From NCBI GenBank assembly GCA_039707655.1, contig CM077672.1, positions 199,678,537 through 199,742,536 on the forward strand: a stretch of DNA of 64,000 nt, given 5' to 3'. Below, piece after piece: positions 10,470-21,769 of this stretch (position 1 is its first letter; each line of letters begins with the position of its first letter). A model generated the notes under the pieces. It made no database searches and was not told the origin of the DNA. It saw only the letters and a list, made by a program, of their open reading frames with translations. A program made the position numbers and the translations under genes. The DNA comes from Elymus sibiricus (lineage: Eukaryota; Streptophyta; Magnoliopsida; Poales; Poaceae).

Positions 10470-11288
10470 ATGGCCAGTTCTTCACTCGTTACAACCACCC
10501 CTAAAAATGAAGTACTTAAGTTTAAACAAAGGGGAGGAGATAATTTAAAAGATGCTTGGTATAGGATTTGTAATGCTCAAAATAGATCAACTCGTAAGCA
10601 ATCCACTACCATTTTTCTTCGAAATTTTTATGTGGGAATCACTACTTGGTATAGATTTGTTCTTGACACTATTACCAGAGGGAATTTCTTGATGTGTCCC
10701 ACTTCAGATACCCTCAATGCTACGGGAAATTTAGTGGGTTCACCCCCTATCATTATTAATGAAACAGCATTGACTTTGGAGCATGTTATGCAAAGGTTAG
10801 AAGCTATAGAAATTAAAATGCCTACTACCGAATATCTTGAAAATTTAGATAAAAAGGTCCACAATCATATTACTCAAATCGGTTCTAAGGTGGGGATTGC
10901 TTTGAAAACTTTAAAATAAAAGGAACCAATAATTAACGAAAGAATAGACCAAGGCTCCGCTACAATTGATAAGCTAGAAGAGATAATCAACAACTTGGGG
11001 TCCACCTTTTCCTCCACTAAAAACATTGATAGGACTCCTCCAAATAAAAATTGCAATTTTATGTATGTTCCTAAGGTCAAAGGTGATACTTCTAGTAAAA
11101 GGAGCGAGGATCTTAAAATGATTAGCGTGCACCCTAATTTCATTGATGTAATCAAGGAACCTATCCATAAAAATAAGATTCTTGATTTTGTGCCTAGAAG
11201 CATGGTGGTGAGAAATTACTATGTTAAATCTACTAGAAAAAATGGATGTGTGATTGAGGAGTTGGAAACCAAGGATGACAACACTTGA
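10470..11288 (+). pseudogene. Element D gag-like ORF with one in-frame stop
   Basis: From the ATG at 10470 (MASSSLV...) the frame runs about 273 codons to 11288, with a single TAA at 10917-10919. The N-terminal half carries the gag capsid-like text LKDAWYRI, FLRNFYVGITTWYRFVLD and TRGNFL, matching the LxxAxxRL...NFYxWL...LDxxxxGSF pattern in gag of elements A and B. The C-terminal half (ITQIGSKVG..., then a Lys-rich tail) has no zinc knuckle. It is the only coding remnant in D. A shared gag fragment could help packaging by a helper element (inference). Confidence 0.7.
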
Positions 11289-11940
11289 AATTATGCATTA
11301 TGCCTAGCTAGGGGCATAAAACAATAGCGCTTGTTGTGAGGCAACCCAATGAATAAAATAAATTTTTGCTTTTACCTACTGTTCTTGAGTGTTTGCATGA
11401 TTATAGCTTCTGTTATGATTATGTTTTTATGTTTTAATTAGTGTTTGTGCTAAGTAATACCTTTGGGATGATTTGGAAGATAGTATAATTGATGCTATTT
11501 GGAAAACAGAAAGTTTTGCGTCCAGTGCTGGAATTTTAATTCTGTACTGTGCATCAGAAAAATCTGAAATTTTTACACAGTATTGGTATATGAATTGGCC
11601 ACGTTGTCCTAATATTTCAGAATTTTTGCAGTTATAGAAGTATGGCTTTTAAATAGATCTTTACAGACTGTTCTGTTTTAGACAGATTCTGTTTTTGTTT
11701 CATAGTTTGCTTATTTTGATGAATCTATGGATCGTATCGGGGGGTATGAGTCATGGAGAAGTTGGAGTACAGTAGCATTATGCCAATATAAAATATGAAT
11801 CAATTTACTACAGTACCTAAAGTTCAAGATTTGTTTGTTATACTAACGGATCTCACGAGGTTTCTGTTGAGTTTTGTGTGCTGAAGTTTTCATGTTTTGG
11901 GTGAGACTACGATGGACAAAGGAATAAGGAGCGGCAAGAG
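11289..11940 (+). other. Element D region after gag
   Basis: No ORF. It starts with a conserved-looking segment, AGCGCTTGTTGTGAGGCAACC (11329-11348), directly after the gag stop, then AT-rich sequence. I see no pol remnant. Confidence 0.6.
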
Positions 11941-12030
11941 CCTAAGCTTGGGGATGCCCAAGGCACCCCAAGGTAATATTCAAGGAAGACTCAAGCGTCT
12001 AAGCTTGGGGATGCCCCGGAAGGCATCCCC
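11941..12030 (+). repeat. Tandem polypurine-like hairpins in element D
   Basis: Two copies of CTAAGCTTGGGGATGCCC (starting near 11942 and 11999), each followed by a complementary arm. The second forms a perfect GGGGATGCC/GGCATCCCC stem. The same core, AAGCTTGGGGATGC, is the true polypurine tract at 14199-14212. Confidence 0.7.
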
Positions 12031-12228
12031 TCTTTCATCTACAATCTATCGGTAACTCACTTGGAGCAATATTTTTATTCATCACATGATATGTGTTTTA
12101 CTTGGAGCGTCTTGTGAAATAGTTTGTTTGCTTTTTTTTGTTTTTTTAGTTTGTCACAATCATATTTGCTGAACACACCTTTTTGAGAGGGACACACATT
12201 ATTCGTGATTTGTTAGAATACTCTATGT

Positions 12229-12351
12229 GCTTCACTTATATCTTTTGAGCTAGGCAGTTGCTCTAGTACTTCACTTACATCTTTTAGAGCACGGTGGTGA
12301 TGATATTTTAAAGAAATAGTTGCACTCTCATGCTTCACTTATATCTTTTTG
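12229..12351 (+). repeat. Short interspersed direct repeats (CTTCACTTATATCTTTT)
   Basis: The 17-base motif occurs at about 12230, 12269 and 12333 with minor changes. Reverse-complement counterparts lie at 37459-37585 in element C. Confidence 0.7.
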
Positions 12352-12357
12352 AGAGTC

Positions 12358-13189
12358 TCATGATGGCAATGGTAATATGCACGGGTTATGAATTTGGTCC
12401 TGATATGATAGGTATTCAAGAGGGATACAATAAAAACTTTCATGTAGATCACTGAATATGATAAGTTTGATTCCATGCAATAGTTTTGCGATATTAAGAT
12501 GGTAATATGGGGGAGGTATTAGTAGATAATTGTGGTTTAGTAAGAATAATTGTGTTAAGGTTTGTGATTCCCGAAGCATGCACGTATGATCTGTCGTTAT
12601 GCTAAGAAGTTGGAGCATGATTTATTATTGATTGTCTACCTTATTAGTGGCGGTCGGGGACGAGTGATGGACCTTGTCCTACCAATCTATCCCTCTCGGG
12701 GCATGCGTAGCAGTACTTTGCTTCGAGGGCAAATAGACTTTCGCAATAAGTATGTGAGTTCTTTATGACTAATGTGAGTCCATGGATTATACGCACTCTC
12801 ACCCTTCCGCAATTTGCTAGCCTCTTCGGTACCGTGCATTGCACTTTCTCACATCGAGAGTCGGTGCAAACTTCGCCTGTGCATCCAAACCCCGTGATAT
12901 GATACACTCTATCACACATAAGACTCCTTATATCTTCCTCAAAACAGCCACCATACCTACCTATCATGGCATTTCCATAGCCATTCCGAGATATATTGCC
13001 ATGCAACTTCCACCGTTCCATTTTTATGAGATACATCATCATTGTCATATTGCATTGCATGATCATATAGCGGACATAGTATTTGTGGCTCAGCCACCAT
13101 TTATCATTCTTATACATGTTACGCTAGCATCATTGCACATCCTTGTACACTGCCAGAGGCATTCATATAGAGTCATATTTTTGTTCTAG
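12358..13189 (-). other. Region of overlapping sense and antisense ORFs shared with element C
   Basis: Antisense frames are open at 12358-12618 and 12644-13117, and a sense frame is open at 12839-13189. The homologous segment of element C (36638-37402) keeps the same frames open despite substitutions and a 6-base in-frame length difference. Extra sense or antisense ORFs are known in plant Tat/Athila elements. None of these shows a domain I recognise, and low divergence alone could explain the open frames. Confidence 0.3.
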
Positions 13190-13317
13190 TATCGAGTTAT
13201 AGTGTTGAGTTGTAAGTAAATAGAGGTGTGATGATCATCATTATTAGAGCATTGTCCCAGTGAGGAAAAGATGATGGTGGCTATGATTCCCACACAAGTC
13301 GGGATGAGACTCCGGAC

Positions 13318-13432
13318 GAAAATAAAAAAATAAAAAAATAATAATACAGAAAAAAGAAGAGGCGAAAAAGAGCCATGAAAAAAAATATGAAAAGAAAAAA
13401 AATAATAAATGAGAGAAAAAGAGAGAAGCGGC
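13318..13432 (+). repeat. A-rich purine tract in element D
   Basis: Over 100 bases almost entirely A and G. The reversed copy in element C is the pyrimidine tract at 36450-36540. Confidence 0.7.
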
Positions 13433-14198
13433 AATGTTACTATCCTTTTCCACACTTGTGCTTCAGAGTAGCACCATGTTTTTCATATAGAGAGTCTCCT
13501 ATTTTGTCACTTTCATATACTAGTGGGAATTTTTCATTATAGAACTTGGCTTGTATATTCCGATGACGGGCTTCCTCAAATGCCCGAGGTCTTCATGAGC
13601 AAGCAAGTTGGATGCACACCCACTTAGTTTTCATGTTGAGCTTTCATACACTTATAGCTCTTAGTGCATCCGTTGCATGGCAATCCCTACTCCTTGCATT
13701 GACATCAATTGATGGGCATCTCCATGGCCCGTTGATTAGCCTCGTTGATGTGAGACTTTCTCCATTTTTGACTTCTCCTATTTATCTCTATCACCATATT
13801 CTATTCCACCCATAGTGCTATATCCATGGCTTGCGCTCATGTATTGCGTGGGAGTTGAAAAAGCTGAAGCACGTTAAAAAGTATGAACCAATTGCTCGGC
13901 TTGTCATCGGGGTAGTGCATGATAAATACTTTGTGCGAAGAAGATGGAGCATGACAGGATTATATGATTTTGTAGGGATAATGTTCTTTAGCATTTTTAT
14001 TTTGAAAGATATGATTGTTTATTAGTATGCCTGAGTATTGATTTCTATATATCAAATTATAGACTATTGCTTTGAATCATTCAGATCTTATTATTCATAC
14101 CATAAGAGAGAGATTACATGATGAAACATGATAGGTAGCATTCCACATCAAAAATTCTGTTTTTATCATTTACCTACTCGAGGACGAGCAGGAATTAA

Positions 14199-14212
14199 GC
14201 TTGGGGATGCTT
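14199..14212 (+). promoter_or_regulatory. Polypurine tract of element D
   Basis: AAGCTTGGGGATGCT immediately before the TGATACGT start of the 3' LTR. Confidence 0.8.
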
Positions 14213-15759
14213 GATACGTCTCCAACGTATCTATAATTTTTTATTGTTCCATGCTATTATAGTATCAATCTTGGATGTTTTTATATGCAATTATATATCA
14301 TGTTTTGGGACTAACCTATTAACCCAGTGCCTAGTGCCAGTTGTTGTTTTCTGCTTGTTTTTGGCTTTTCAGAGAAACAGTACCAAATGAAGTCCAAATG
14401 GCATGAAACTTTTTGGAGATTTTTTTCTGGACAAAAGAAACCTGGGAAGCTTCGGGAGGAGGCCAGAAGCCTCATGGAGGATTCACAAGGCACTAGGGCG
14501 CGCCCCAGGGGGGCGCACCGTGCTGCCTTGTGGGGGCCACGTGACTCCTTTTGACCTAATTCCACTTCTATAAATTCACAAATATTGGGAAACCCCCAGA
14601 GAGCCAGAAGAAAAAACCTTTCTGCCACTGCAAGCCTCTGTTCTTCCGTGATCCCAGCTGGAGGCCTTTTTCGGTACTCTGCCAGAGGGGGAATCGATCA
14701 CGGAGGGCTTCTACATCAACCTTGCTGCCCTTCCGATGATGTGTGAGTAGTTTACCACAGACCTAAGGATCCATAGCTAGTAGCTAGATGGCTTCTTCTC
14801 TCTCTTTGATCTTCAATACAATGTTCTCCTCGATGTTCTTGGAGTTCTATCCGATGTAATCTTCTTTTGCGGTGTGTTTGTTGGGATCCGATGAATTGTG
14901 AGTTTATGATCAGATTATTCATGAGAAATATTTGAGTCTTCTCTGAACTCTTTTATGCCTGATTGTTATAGCTTTGTATTTCTCTCTGATCTATTGGTAT
15001 AGTTTGGCCTACTAGATTGATTTATCTTGCAATGGGAGAGGTGCTTTGTGATGGGTTCAATCTTGCGGTGCTCAATTCCAGTGACAGAAAGGGACATGAC
15101 ACATATTTGTATTGTTGCCATTAAGGATAAAAAGATGGGGTTTATTCATATTGCTTGAATTTGCTTCTCTACATCATGTCATCTTGCTTAAGGCATTACT
15201 CTGTTTCATGCTTAATACCCTAAATGCATGCTGGATAGCGGTCGATGGGTGGAGTAATAGTAGTAGATGCAGGTAGGAGTCGGTCTACTTGTCTTGGACG
15301 TGATGCCTATATACATGATCATTGCCATGAATATGTCATAATTATTTTCTTTTCTATCAATTGCCCAACCATAATTTGTTTACCCACCGTATGTTTATGT
15401 GCTCAAGAGAGAAGCCTCTAGTGAAAACTATGGTCCCCGGGTCTATCTTTATTATATAAAAAACCTAAAAATACCTTGCTGCAATTTATTTATTTTTATT
15501 TTAATTGGTAGTTTAGTTTATCTATTTACCTCGATAAGATTTAATCCTTGCAAATAACCGCTAAGAGGATTGACAACCCTCTTATTTGCGTTGGGTGCAA
15601 GTGTTTGCTCTTGTGTGTGCAGGTGCGCTTAACGGAATTTTGCTTGGTTCTCCTACTGGATTGATAACCTTGGTTCTTAACTGAGGGAAATACTTATCTC
15701 TACTGTACTGCATCATCCTCTCCTCTTCGGGGAAATACCAACGCAGACTACAAGTAGCA
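14213..15759 (+). repeat. Element D 3' LTR
   Basis: 1547 bp, the same length as the 5' LTR, differing at roughly 4% of positions by hand count. GC hairpin at about 14484-14535, TATAAA at 14569-14574. Confidence 0.95.
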
Positions 15760-15764
15760 TCCTT
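15760..15764. repeat. TSD of element D, right copy
   Basis: TCCTT, matching 8724-8728. Confidence 0.92.
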
Positions 15765-15797
15765 CTGTAATGTACCGCAACCAGTGACTACTTCTTT
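15765..15797 (-). pseudogene. Host-gene exon, 5' piece (split by element D)
   Basis: Preceded on the minus strand by a good acceptor (pyrimidine-rich, then TTTGCAG at 15798). It joins 8571-8728 in an open frame. The exon starts with two bases of a codon, which fits the one-base overhang left by the donor at 16573 (AAAG|GTCAGT), so the phases of the two predicted exons agree. Confidence 0.45.
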
Positions 15798-15864
15798 CTG
15801 CAAAGTGGAAGGATCAACTGGTCCCAAGAATGCAATAATTTTCCTTAAATACATTGGCTCCTAT

Positions 15865-16200
15865 TGTGCAGTTCAACTAAAATCAAAATCGAAATAGCAA
15901 CGAGCAGAAGTTTTGATATCCCTTTTTGCACAAAGAGGTATAAAGGAAACAATTACTTACCAATAACGGTTGATGACTTATACGCCCACAAGAAAAAAAC
16001 ATCTACCTTATCTTAATGGGTAACAAAGCAGGATAGTAGCAATTCTCAAACAGTGTCATTGATTCATATTAATAGAGACATTATCTTAACAATACCTTGC
16101 TTAAACATGTAAAGAACGACAAAGCAGGATAGTTCCATTTCTCAAACAGTGTAACTGATTCATATTAACAGAGACATTATCTTAACAATACATTGATTCA
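15865..16200. repeat. Repeat block R, copy 1
   Basis: Begins with the TGTGCAGTTCAACTAAAAT motif and contains AATAGCAACGAG, CAATAACGGTTGATGAC and ATCTACCTTATCTTAATGG. Related copies in the same orientation are at 16620-16960 and 24910-25200. It lies in the presumed intron between the exons at 15797 and 16573. Within this block a segment ACAAAGCAGGATAGT...TTCTCAAACAGTGT is itself repeated (16024 and 16121). Confidence 0.65.
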
Positions 16201-16572
16201 ACATGTAATGCCGCCGATACCTAATAAGTGTTGCAGTTCTGAACTATGGTTCAGTAGTTACTTCTAAGACTGACATTGCTTAATTTTAGCAGTGGCATTA
16301 GATTAACAAAAAGCTTAAACAGTTACATGGCAGAGTGGGCGCAACAGCACCATGTGCTTCCATCGATGTATAAAGGGGTGATGCAGAGTTTGTTAACAAA
16401 GAAGCAAGCAGCATATTTGGTTGGTAGCATTTTTGTTCACTTAATGGGAGAAGACAGCAATACAATAGCTTTAATTCAACATTTATTCAAAATAGTACCA
16501 ATACAAGTAGCACATCATCTCAAAGCACACTGCACAATCATGTGGATGAAGGCCGGTACTGACCTTTCATGA

Positions 16573-16660
16573 GGCAGACTTGAAAGACCTCAAGATCAAA
16601 TACCAATCTACCAACACGGATAGGAAATCCGATCTCCTTTTGTGTAGTTCCACTAAATCT
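16573..16660 (-). pseudogene. Possible upstream exon of the split host gene
   Basis: On the minus strand an acceptor-like GATTTAG is followed by an open frame reading FSGTTQKEIGFPIRVGRL and EVFQVCLMK, then a strong donor AAAG|GTCAGT. Its phase agrees with the next exon. A second, mutated copy of this exon is at 24900-24960 (FNGTTQREFGVPI), which supports a duplicated gene segment. The family is not recognised, and the reading frame choice is uncertain. Confidence 0.35.
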
Positions 16661-16960
16661 AGCAATGTTGCCGGTGTGACATTTTAGTTGAACTGCACAA
16701 AACAGTCTTCAAACAAAAGTGTTTTGCGTAGTGCACCAAAACGTCGCAATAGCAACGAGGTGAAAGAGATCCCCGTTTGCACAGAGGTAAAAAAGGAAAC
16801 AATTACTGGCCAATAACGGAGGATGACACACACGGCCACAAAAAGAAGCATCTACCTTATCTTAATGGAAAACAAAGTAGGACAATAGCATTTCTAAAAC
16901 AGTGGCATTGATTCATATGAACAGAGACATTCTCTTAAAATTAACATTCATTTTACATGT
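16620..16960. repeat. Repeat block R, copy 2
   Basis: Shares CGCAATAGCAACGAGGTGAAA, ATTACTGGCCAATAACGG and the following segment with copy 3 (24910-25200), and the later part with copy 1. Confidence 0.7.
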
Positions 16961-17429
16961 AATTTACTTTTAACAGTGGCATTTGCTTCAATTTTCCAAT
17001 GGCATTATGAGATTAACAACAGCTAAATAGTTGTATGGGACAGGGAACACACCAGCACCATGTGCCTCCACACGTATAAATGGGTGATGCAGAGTCTGTT
17101 GCAACAAAGAACCAAGCAGCATATCTGTGTTGGTCCCATATTTGTTCTCTTTCAACCTTTTTCCTATTTGAGTACAGCAAATCTAGTCCTGCACAAACTC
17201 TACTACATTGTCCCCCACCCCCAGGTTTCTTTCTTTTTTCAACAAAGAGATCAGTTCCTTACAGATGTGTGTACTAAGATTCCCCTTTTTCCCTTTTCGA
17301 CCAACAGAGCAGCTGGATAGCCTGTCTGTACTACTTTACCCCCATCCTTTCCTCTTTGAACCATGTCCTAGATTCATGCTATAAAACTCCCCCCCTTCTT
17401 TCCTGTTTGAACCAGACCTAGATTAGACT

Positions 17430-17960
17430 GCAGAAACGAAAAAGATCCACATGAAGCTAGAGCAATGCCGGTTTCAAAGTAAAGTTATACCTTAGGGTCG
17501 TCGGGATGTGGCTAGGTGGGTGGCGGGAGGCCGGATCTGCCCACACTACGTACGACAACGATGAAGAAGGGGTCGGAGGCCCTCCCGCACAGGCGCTGGG
17601 TGAAAGAGAACAGCGCCGCCGGCAGTGGATTCCCTTCCTCACCGACGGCAACAGAGTCAATGCTGCACCCCCTCACCTTCCCCGGCCGACGAGATCCGGA
17701 CGGCTCTTTGACCAGCGGTGAGGGGGAGAGAGAGAGAGGCCACTATAGTCTTATTTAGATCTGGAGAGGGTGAGAGAGTGTGAATAGAGCAAACCCTACC
17801 AAACAAACGCTAAGGCTCCAGCGTGTATATATATAGTGGAGAGACAGAGTGTGAAGAGAGCAAACCCTAGCAAACAAAGGCTGAGGTTCCATCTTATATA
17901 GTACTTATATGGTGGAGTGGTTTTATTTTTCTTTCCATAAAAATCATTTTAAATTGTGTA
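17430..17960 (-). promoter_or_regulatory. Block P1: TATA promoter and first-exon-like module
   Basis: Read on the minus strand: CTATATATATACACGC (TATA, about 17826-17840), then a C/T-rich leader with CTCTCTCTCTCTCC, a GC-rich exon-like stretch and a donor CTAAG|GTATAACTTT near 17490. Three more copies exist (19940-20250 plus strand, 21770-22190 minus, 25260-25700 minus). In P1 the direction fits the exons at 16573-16660 and 15765-15797, so it may be the 5' end of that gene. Whether the exon is coding is unclear. Confidence 0.45.
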
Positions 17961-18039
17961 CGAAACAAAACTCTCAACCTCGCCAGGAAATTAAAGCCTG
18001 TTTAGGGCTTAGGGTTCAAGGCCTAGGGACTGCATCGAT

Positions 18040-18240
18040 CGTTTTGTTCTTTATTTGTACACCTTCTCACAACTTTTGTCTTTAGTTGTGAAGTAAATTT
18101 TGGTTATGATCTGTGAATCATTTAGATGCATCAGCATGCATGTTAGTTTCCTTTGTATTTGATGGAATGTTGCAACGGGGCAACCTTGGAGGCAAGATAC
18201 ATGAAACAAAAGCTGAAAGCCTCATAGCATTGTAAGTACA
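18040..18240 (+). repeat. Repeat block S, copy 1
   Basis: Contains CTTCTCACAACTTTTGTCTT, GATCTGTGAATCATTTAGATG and ATGAAACAAAAGCTGAAAG. It is repeated at 21270-21350 (part) and in inverse orientation at 24330-24570. Confidence 0.65.
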
Positions 18241-18469
18241 ATTTTATCTCGCTGAGAACTTATAGTAGTATGTAGTACTCCTACTACTACTAAAGAGCTA
18301 GGTGTTGCACGGTGTCCAAGGAATATGGTGATAGTGTGAGGTGGGCCATGTACTACTCACTGGGCTGCAGTGTTTTGCACTCCTCCAGTGTAAGAGTGCA
18401 TAAAATTAGTTTTATCACAGAATAAAAAAAGAGTGCACACGCTCCACGGCGCGGTTCCTGGCTCCAAAA

Positions 18470-18690
18470 TCAATCTACCTCCTTTCGCTGAAACGTGGGA
18501 CATCCAACATCCGGGTCCACGTGCCATGCACCAAAGTAGAGTGTAGTACTACAACTGACAATCACGACGGTCGTACCGCTGCAGTAATAATGTCCAATGA
18601 GTCGTCAAATCACATAGACCCGGCAGGAAGTTGGACGGACGAAGCAACCATCACTCTTCATTCAATCCGCTTTATCCCTCATGCAGTACA
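18470..18690 (-). repeat. Repeat block Q, copy 1
   Basis: The reverse complement contains GATGGTTGCTTCGTCC, GATTTGACGACTCATTGG, GGTGCATGGCACGTGGACC and CAGCGAAAGGA. Copies in plus orientation are at 22220-22450 and 24075-24270. The CACGTGG core is a G-box-like element. Confidence 0.7.
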
Positions 18691-19234
18691 GTATACTACA
18701 GTGTTCTTTTGGAAACCAACATTTCTTGTCGATGGATCGCGCCATGGAGCAAAACTAACATTTATATACATCACGTCTGTCACGTTCGCGTCTCACCCCA
18801 CACGGTTGCTCGGCACGCCGCTCATCGCAAAGCGGGTATACGCACACTTCCCTGCCCGCGTATCGATGGATCGCGCCATGGAGTACTACTACTGGAAGAG
18901 ATAGAGGAGGGGGAGACAACAGCTAGCTGTAGCACGAACTCCCAAGAAATTTTTTGCATGCACGTTGTGGCCGGGTGTGGTGTCATTTGAACGCGGAGCA
19001 GTCGTGTGCACCGGGAAGCGGCGCGGGCGGCGCTCTCTCGGCCGGCGCCAATGAGACGTCGCGTCTGCTCTGGCCGGGCATGAATGCGGCACTGACTTTT
19101 TCGGGCCGGGAGAGCGCGCGGGTGATGGAGATGGTTTGGTTGGGTCGGGGCGGTCAGGAGAGGGCGTGGCAGCCATCCGGACGCCCGCAAACGGGAGACG
19201 CTGGACCTACATAAATATTGCTAGGATTTAGGGT

Positions 19235-19263
19235 TTACGTTAATTATTAAGTAATTAACGTAA
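19235..19263. repeat. Perfect palindrome TTACGTTAATTA/TAATTAACGTAA
   Basis: Two perfect 12-base arms with a 5-base spacer (TTAAG). It may be an end or centre of an uncharacterised MITE. No TSD was established. Confidence 0.6.
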
Positions 19264-19373
19264 TAATGAGCCAGTTGGACAAATATGATTGGAGATGAAA
19301 GGAGGACGGGCCAACCCCCCTGAAATTCAGCGGGGGTGGAGATGAAAGTAGAAATTTTACGTAAACACGGATA

Positions 19374-19503
19374 TGTATGTGTATGTGTGTGTGCGCACAC
19401 ACACACATAGTCACGACTCTCGCGACTACTCGTACACAACATCTCTCTGTAGGTCGATGTCTCATTCTCTCTAACACACATGCACACACACACACACACA
19501 CAT
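19374..19503. repeat. TG/CA microsatellites
   Basis: TGTGTGTGTG directly followed by CACACACACACA (19380-19407), itself a palindrome, and a second CA run at 19483-19502. Confidence 0.9.
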
Positions 19504-19939
19504 AGTTCGGCCTCATTTTGTTCCTAGGATAGGAATATCATAGGATTGGGAAACAATAGGAAGTGAGATAAAAGGAGTAGTACTACCAGTTCAAAAAAAG
19601 GAGTAGTACTACGTACAAGAAGAGAAGAGGTACACGCACGCACTCTGCCTCTGACACACCCGTGAGTACACGATGGAGCGCATTTGTACACGAAGAGGTA
19701 GCTTACGTGATAATTTGACCCTTTAATTTGGTCACTTAATAATGAAGGGCTGGGGACCACACGTGAGCGATACTCCTGGAAGCGGTGGCGTGTTATTGAT
19801 CGAGTTTTCTTTCCTCGTATGTTAAAAAGAGATTCCTCCGTGAGTTTTCGTTTTTGTTTCCGGGAACGCGCGTATTCTGTTTGAAACCATTGCTATGGAG
19901 AGATTTTTTTACTCTATTGTATATGTAGGCTTGAGAGGG

Positions 19940-20250
19940 CTTGGTTGATTGGGTTTCCTGCGTCTCACTCTCTCACCCTCTCCAAATCGAAACAAGACAA
20001 CATTGTCCACTCTGATATCTCTCCTTACCGCTGGTCACAGATCCGATCGGATCCCGTCTGTTGTGGGAGGGGAGGAAGTGCAGCGTTGACGTGGTCGCCG
20101 TCGGCGAGGGAGGAAGCCGACGCGCACCATCCTCTCTGAGCCAGCGCTGGCGCGGATGAAGGTCCTCCATGCCCTTGTTCGCTGCCGTCGTGTGGGCAGA
20201 TCCCGCCGCCCACCTAAGCCACATCTCGCCCATCTAAGGTATAACTTCTT
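19940..20250 (+). promoter_or_regulatory. Block P2: inverted copy of the promoter/exon module
   Basis: Plus-strand copy of P1: TCTCACTCTCTCACCCTCTCC, CTTACCGCTGGTCA, CCGATCGGATCCCGTC, GC-rich exon-like text, then donor CTAAG|GTATAACTTC at about 20240. The TATA part is weak here. Confidence 0.45.
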
Positions 20251-21680
20251 TTGGATTTCATGCTTCGTTCTACTGGTCCAGCTCCCCACGTCGCTGCATG
20301 CGGGTTTTGTTTGTACTAGTACTCCCCAGCTCGCCATGTACAGTAGCTAGGCTTTGTCTACTAGTCCAACATCACATAATTCTTTTGGTTACATGAAAGG
20401 CCACTCCAAAAGTTGTCCTGGTTTTTCCGTCAAAGAAAAAGTTGTCCTGGTTTATGCCTCGATGGAGGTACACGATGGTTGTGCCCTCACTGTCCATATG
20501 CCCCTATTGCTGCTGCTAATCTAATATCACTGGTAAAATGAAGCAATGCCCATGTTAAAGTGACGTCCCTTTTAAGCAATGCTGCTGTCAATCTAGAGGC
20601 GTCGATAAATAGAAGCAATGACATCGTTTTAAGAAATGCTTCTGTCCTGCTTTAGTCCCCATGAAGATAATCATGATGCTTCTATTTGTGGGGTACATTT
20701 CATTAATTCTTATTGACAATTCAGATGCCGCTGTTAATCTTGTACCACTGCCAAAACAATGTAACAACACTACTTAAATATCCCTTTGTTATATTTTTGC
20801 AAACAAGGATCCATATCTCCACACCAAGGCATGTCTTCCTCAATTTTAGTGGAACTGCACAAAATTGGATGGCCACTATTGCGCCGCCTCATTGTCCTCT
20901 ACCACGTGGTTCTACCTCTCTCGAGCTTGATTACCGAGAAGAAACAAACCACAGTGAGGATTTATCAAACCTCAGTGGTGCCACACCCAAACTTGATGCC
21001 AAATGGATGATGCATCACCACAATGACCTATCGATGCTCATGGTTGCATCGGCTAGTGAAGCTGATCGATGTTCGATGAAATACGAGTTGTCTTCCATCA
21101 GTGCTCTTTGCTGGGTAGCCATGAAGACAAAGATATCATTCATCAGTGCACCTTGGTTGCATTGGAGACACAATCGTCTTCCACCTTGGTGCAAATTTGT
21201 CTTTCGCTATGAACGAAATGTTTCCTCGGAGAAGCATCGATGTTGGTACTAAGAGCAAAATATTTGTATTGGTTTCTAAGCCTTCTCACAACTTTGTCTT
21301 CAGCTCCCCTGTATTGGTTTCTAAATGTTGGCTATGATCTTTCAATCATTGAGTTGTATAAACATTTTATTTATGAGTTGGTTCTAAATTTTTGCGACTA
21401 GTTAATTATGTTGCCAAACTTTGATAAAATATATTACTCATATAACTACATAAAAAAATATGAAGCCAATTGTTGGCATGTATTAGCCGTTTGCTAGTTA
21501 AATATGTGGTCAAACTTTGATAAAAAAAATGATGTGTAGTAAAAACCCGGACGGAGGTACCACACATCAACAATAGGAAGTGCGACCAGGATGCGTGGAG
21601 CGTTAGTTTGATCATAGTTTTCTTCACTGGTATGTTAAACAAAACTTCCAAAGGAAAGAAGTCTGGAACCCATGGACCAT
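20251..21680. other. Intergenic/intron-like stretch after P2
   Basis: Contains small internal repeats (AAGCAATG, GCTTCTGTC), one copy of the 22-base motif at 20844-20865, and a 179-codon open frame (20713-21252) with no recognisable domain and the codon texture of chance. The end (21270-21350) is block S copy 2. Confidence 0.4.
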
Positions 21681-21765
21681 CCGATGATTTTGTGCACTTC
21701 CACTAAAATCGAGCTGAGCATCCCTGTTAGCAAAGATATTGAAGAAGTGTGATTAGAATAATAGT
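21680..21765. repeat. Repeat block T, copy 1
   Basis: GATGATTTTGTGCACTTCC followed by AAAATCGAGCTGAGCATCCC and AAAGATATTGA; nearly the same at 24715-24800. Includes the 22-base motif. Confidence 0.7.
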
Positions 21766-21769
21766 AGTG

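Larger units (their letters stand above)
8729..15759 (+). mobile_element. Element D: complete non-autonomous Athila-like LTR retrotransposon
   Basis: Two 1547 bp LTRs (8729-10275 and 14213-15759), a degenerate tRNA-Asp primer site, a gag-like ORF, a long non-coding region, a polypurine tract and a perfect 5 bp TSD (TCCTT). No protease, RT or integrase is present in the 3.9 kb interior, so it must have moved with enzymes from a relative. Hand comparison of the LTRs gives roughly 60 differences (about 4%), meaning insertion on the order of one to two million years ago at the usual grass LTR rate. Element C (34104-37647) is the same family. Confidence 0.95.
18691..19940. other. Intergenic stretch with short repeats
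   Basis: No supportable gene. It holds a 21-base direct repeat TCGATGGATCGCGCCATGGA (18730 and 18862), a GC-rich stretch (18960-19200), a perfect 12+12 base palindrome (19235-19263), TG/CA microsatellites and a duplicated GGAGTAGTACTAC (near 19575 and 19600). Confidence 0.5.

Noticed and set aside
18822..19190. 122-codon minus-strand ORF in GC-rich stretch
   Set aside because: No domain, no splice or promoter context, and overlapping open frames in other phases.
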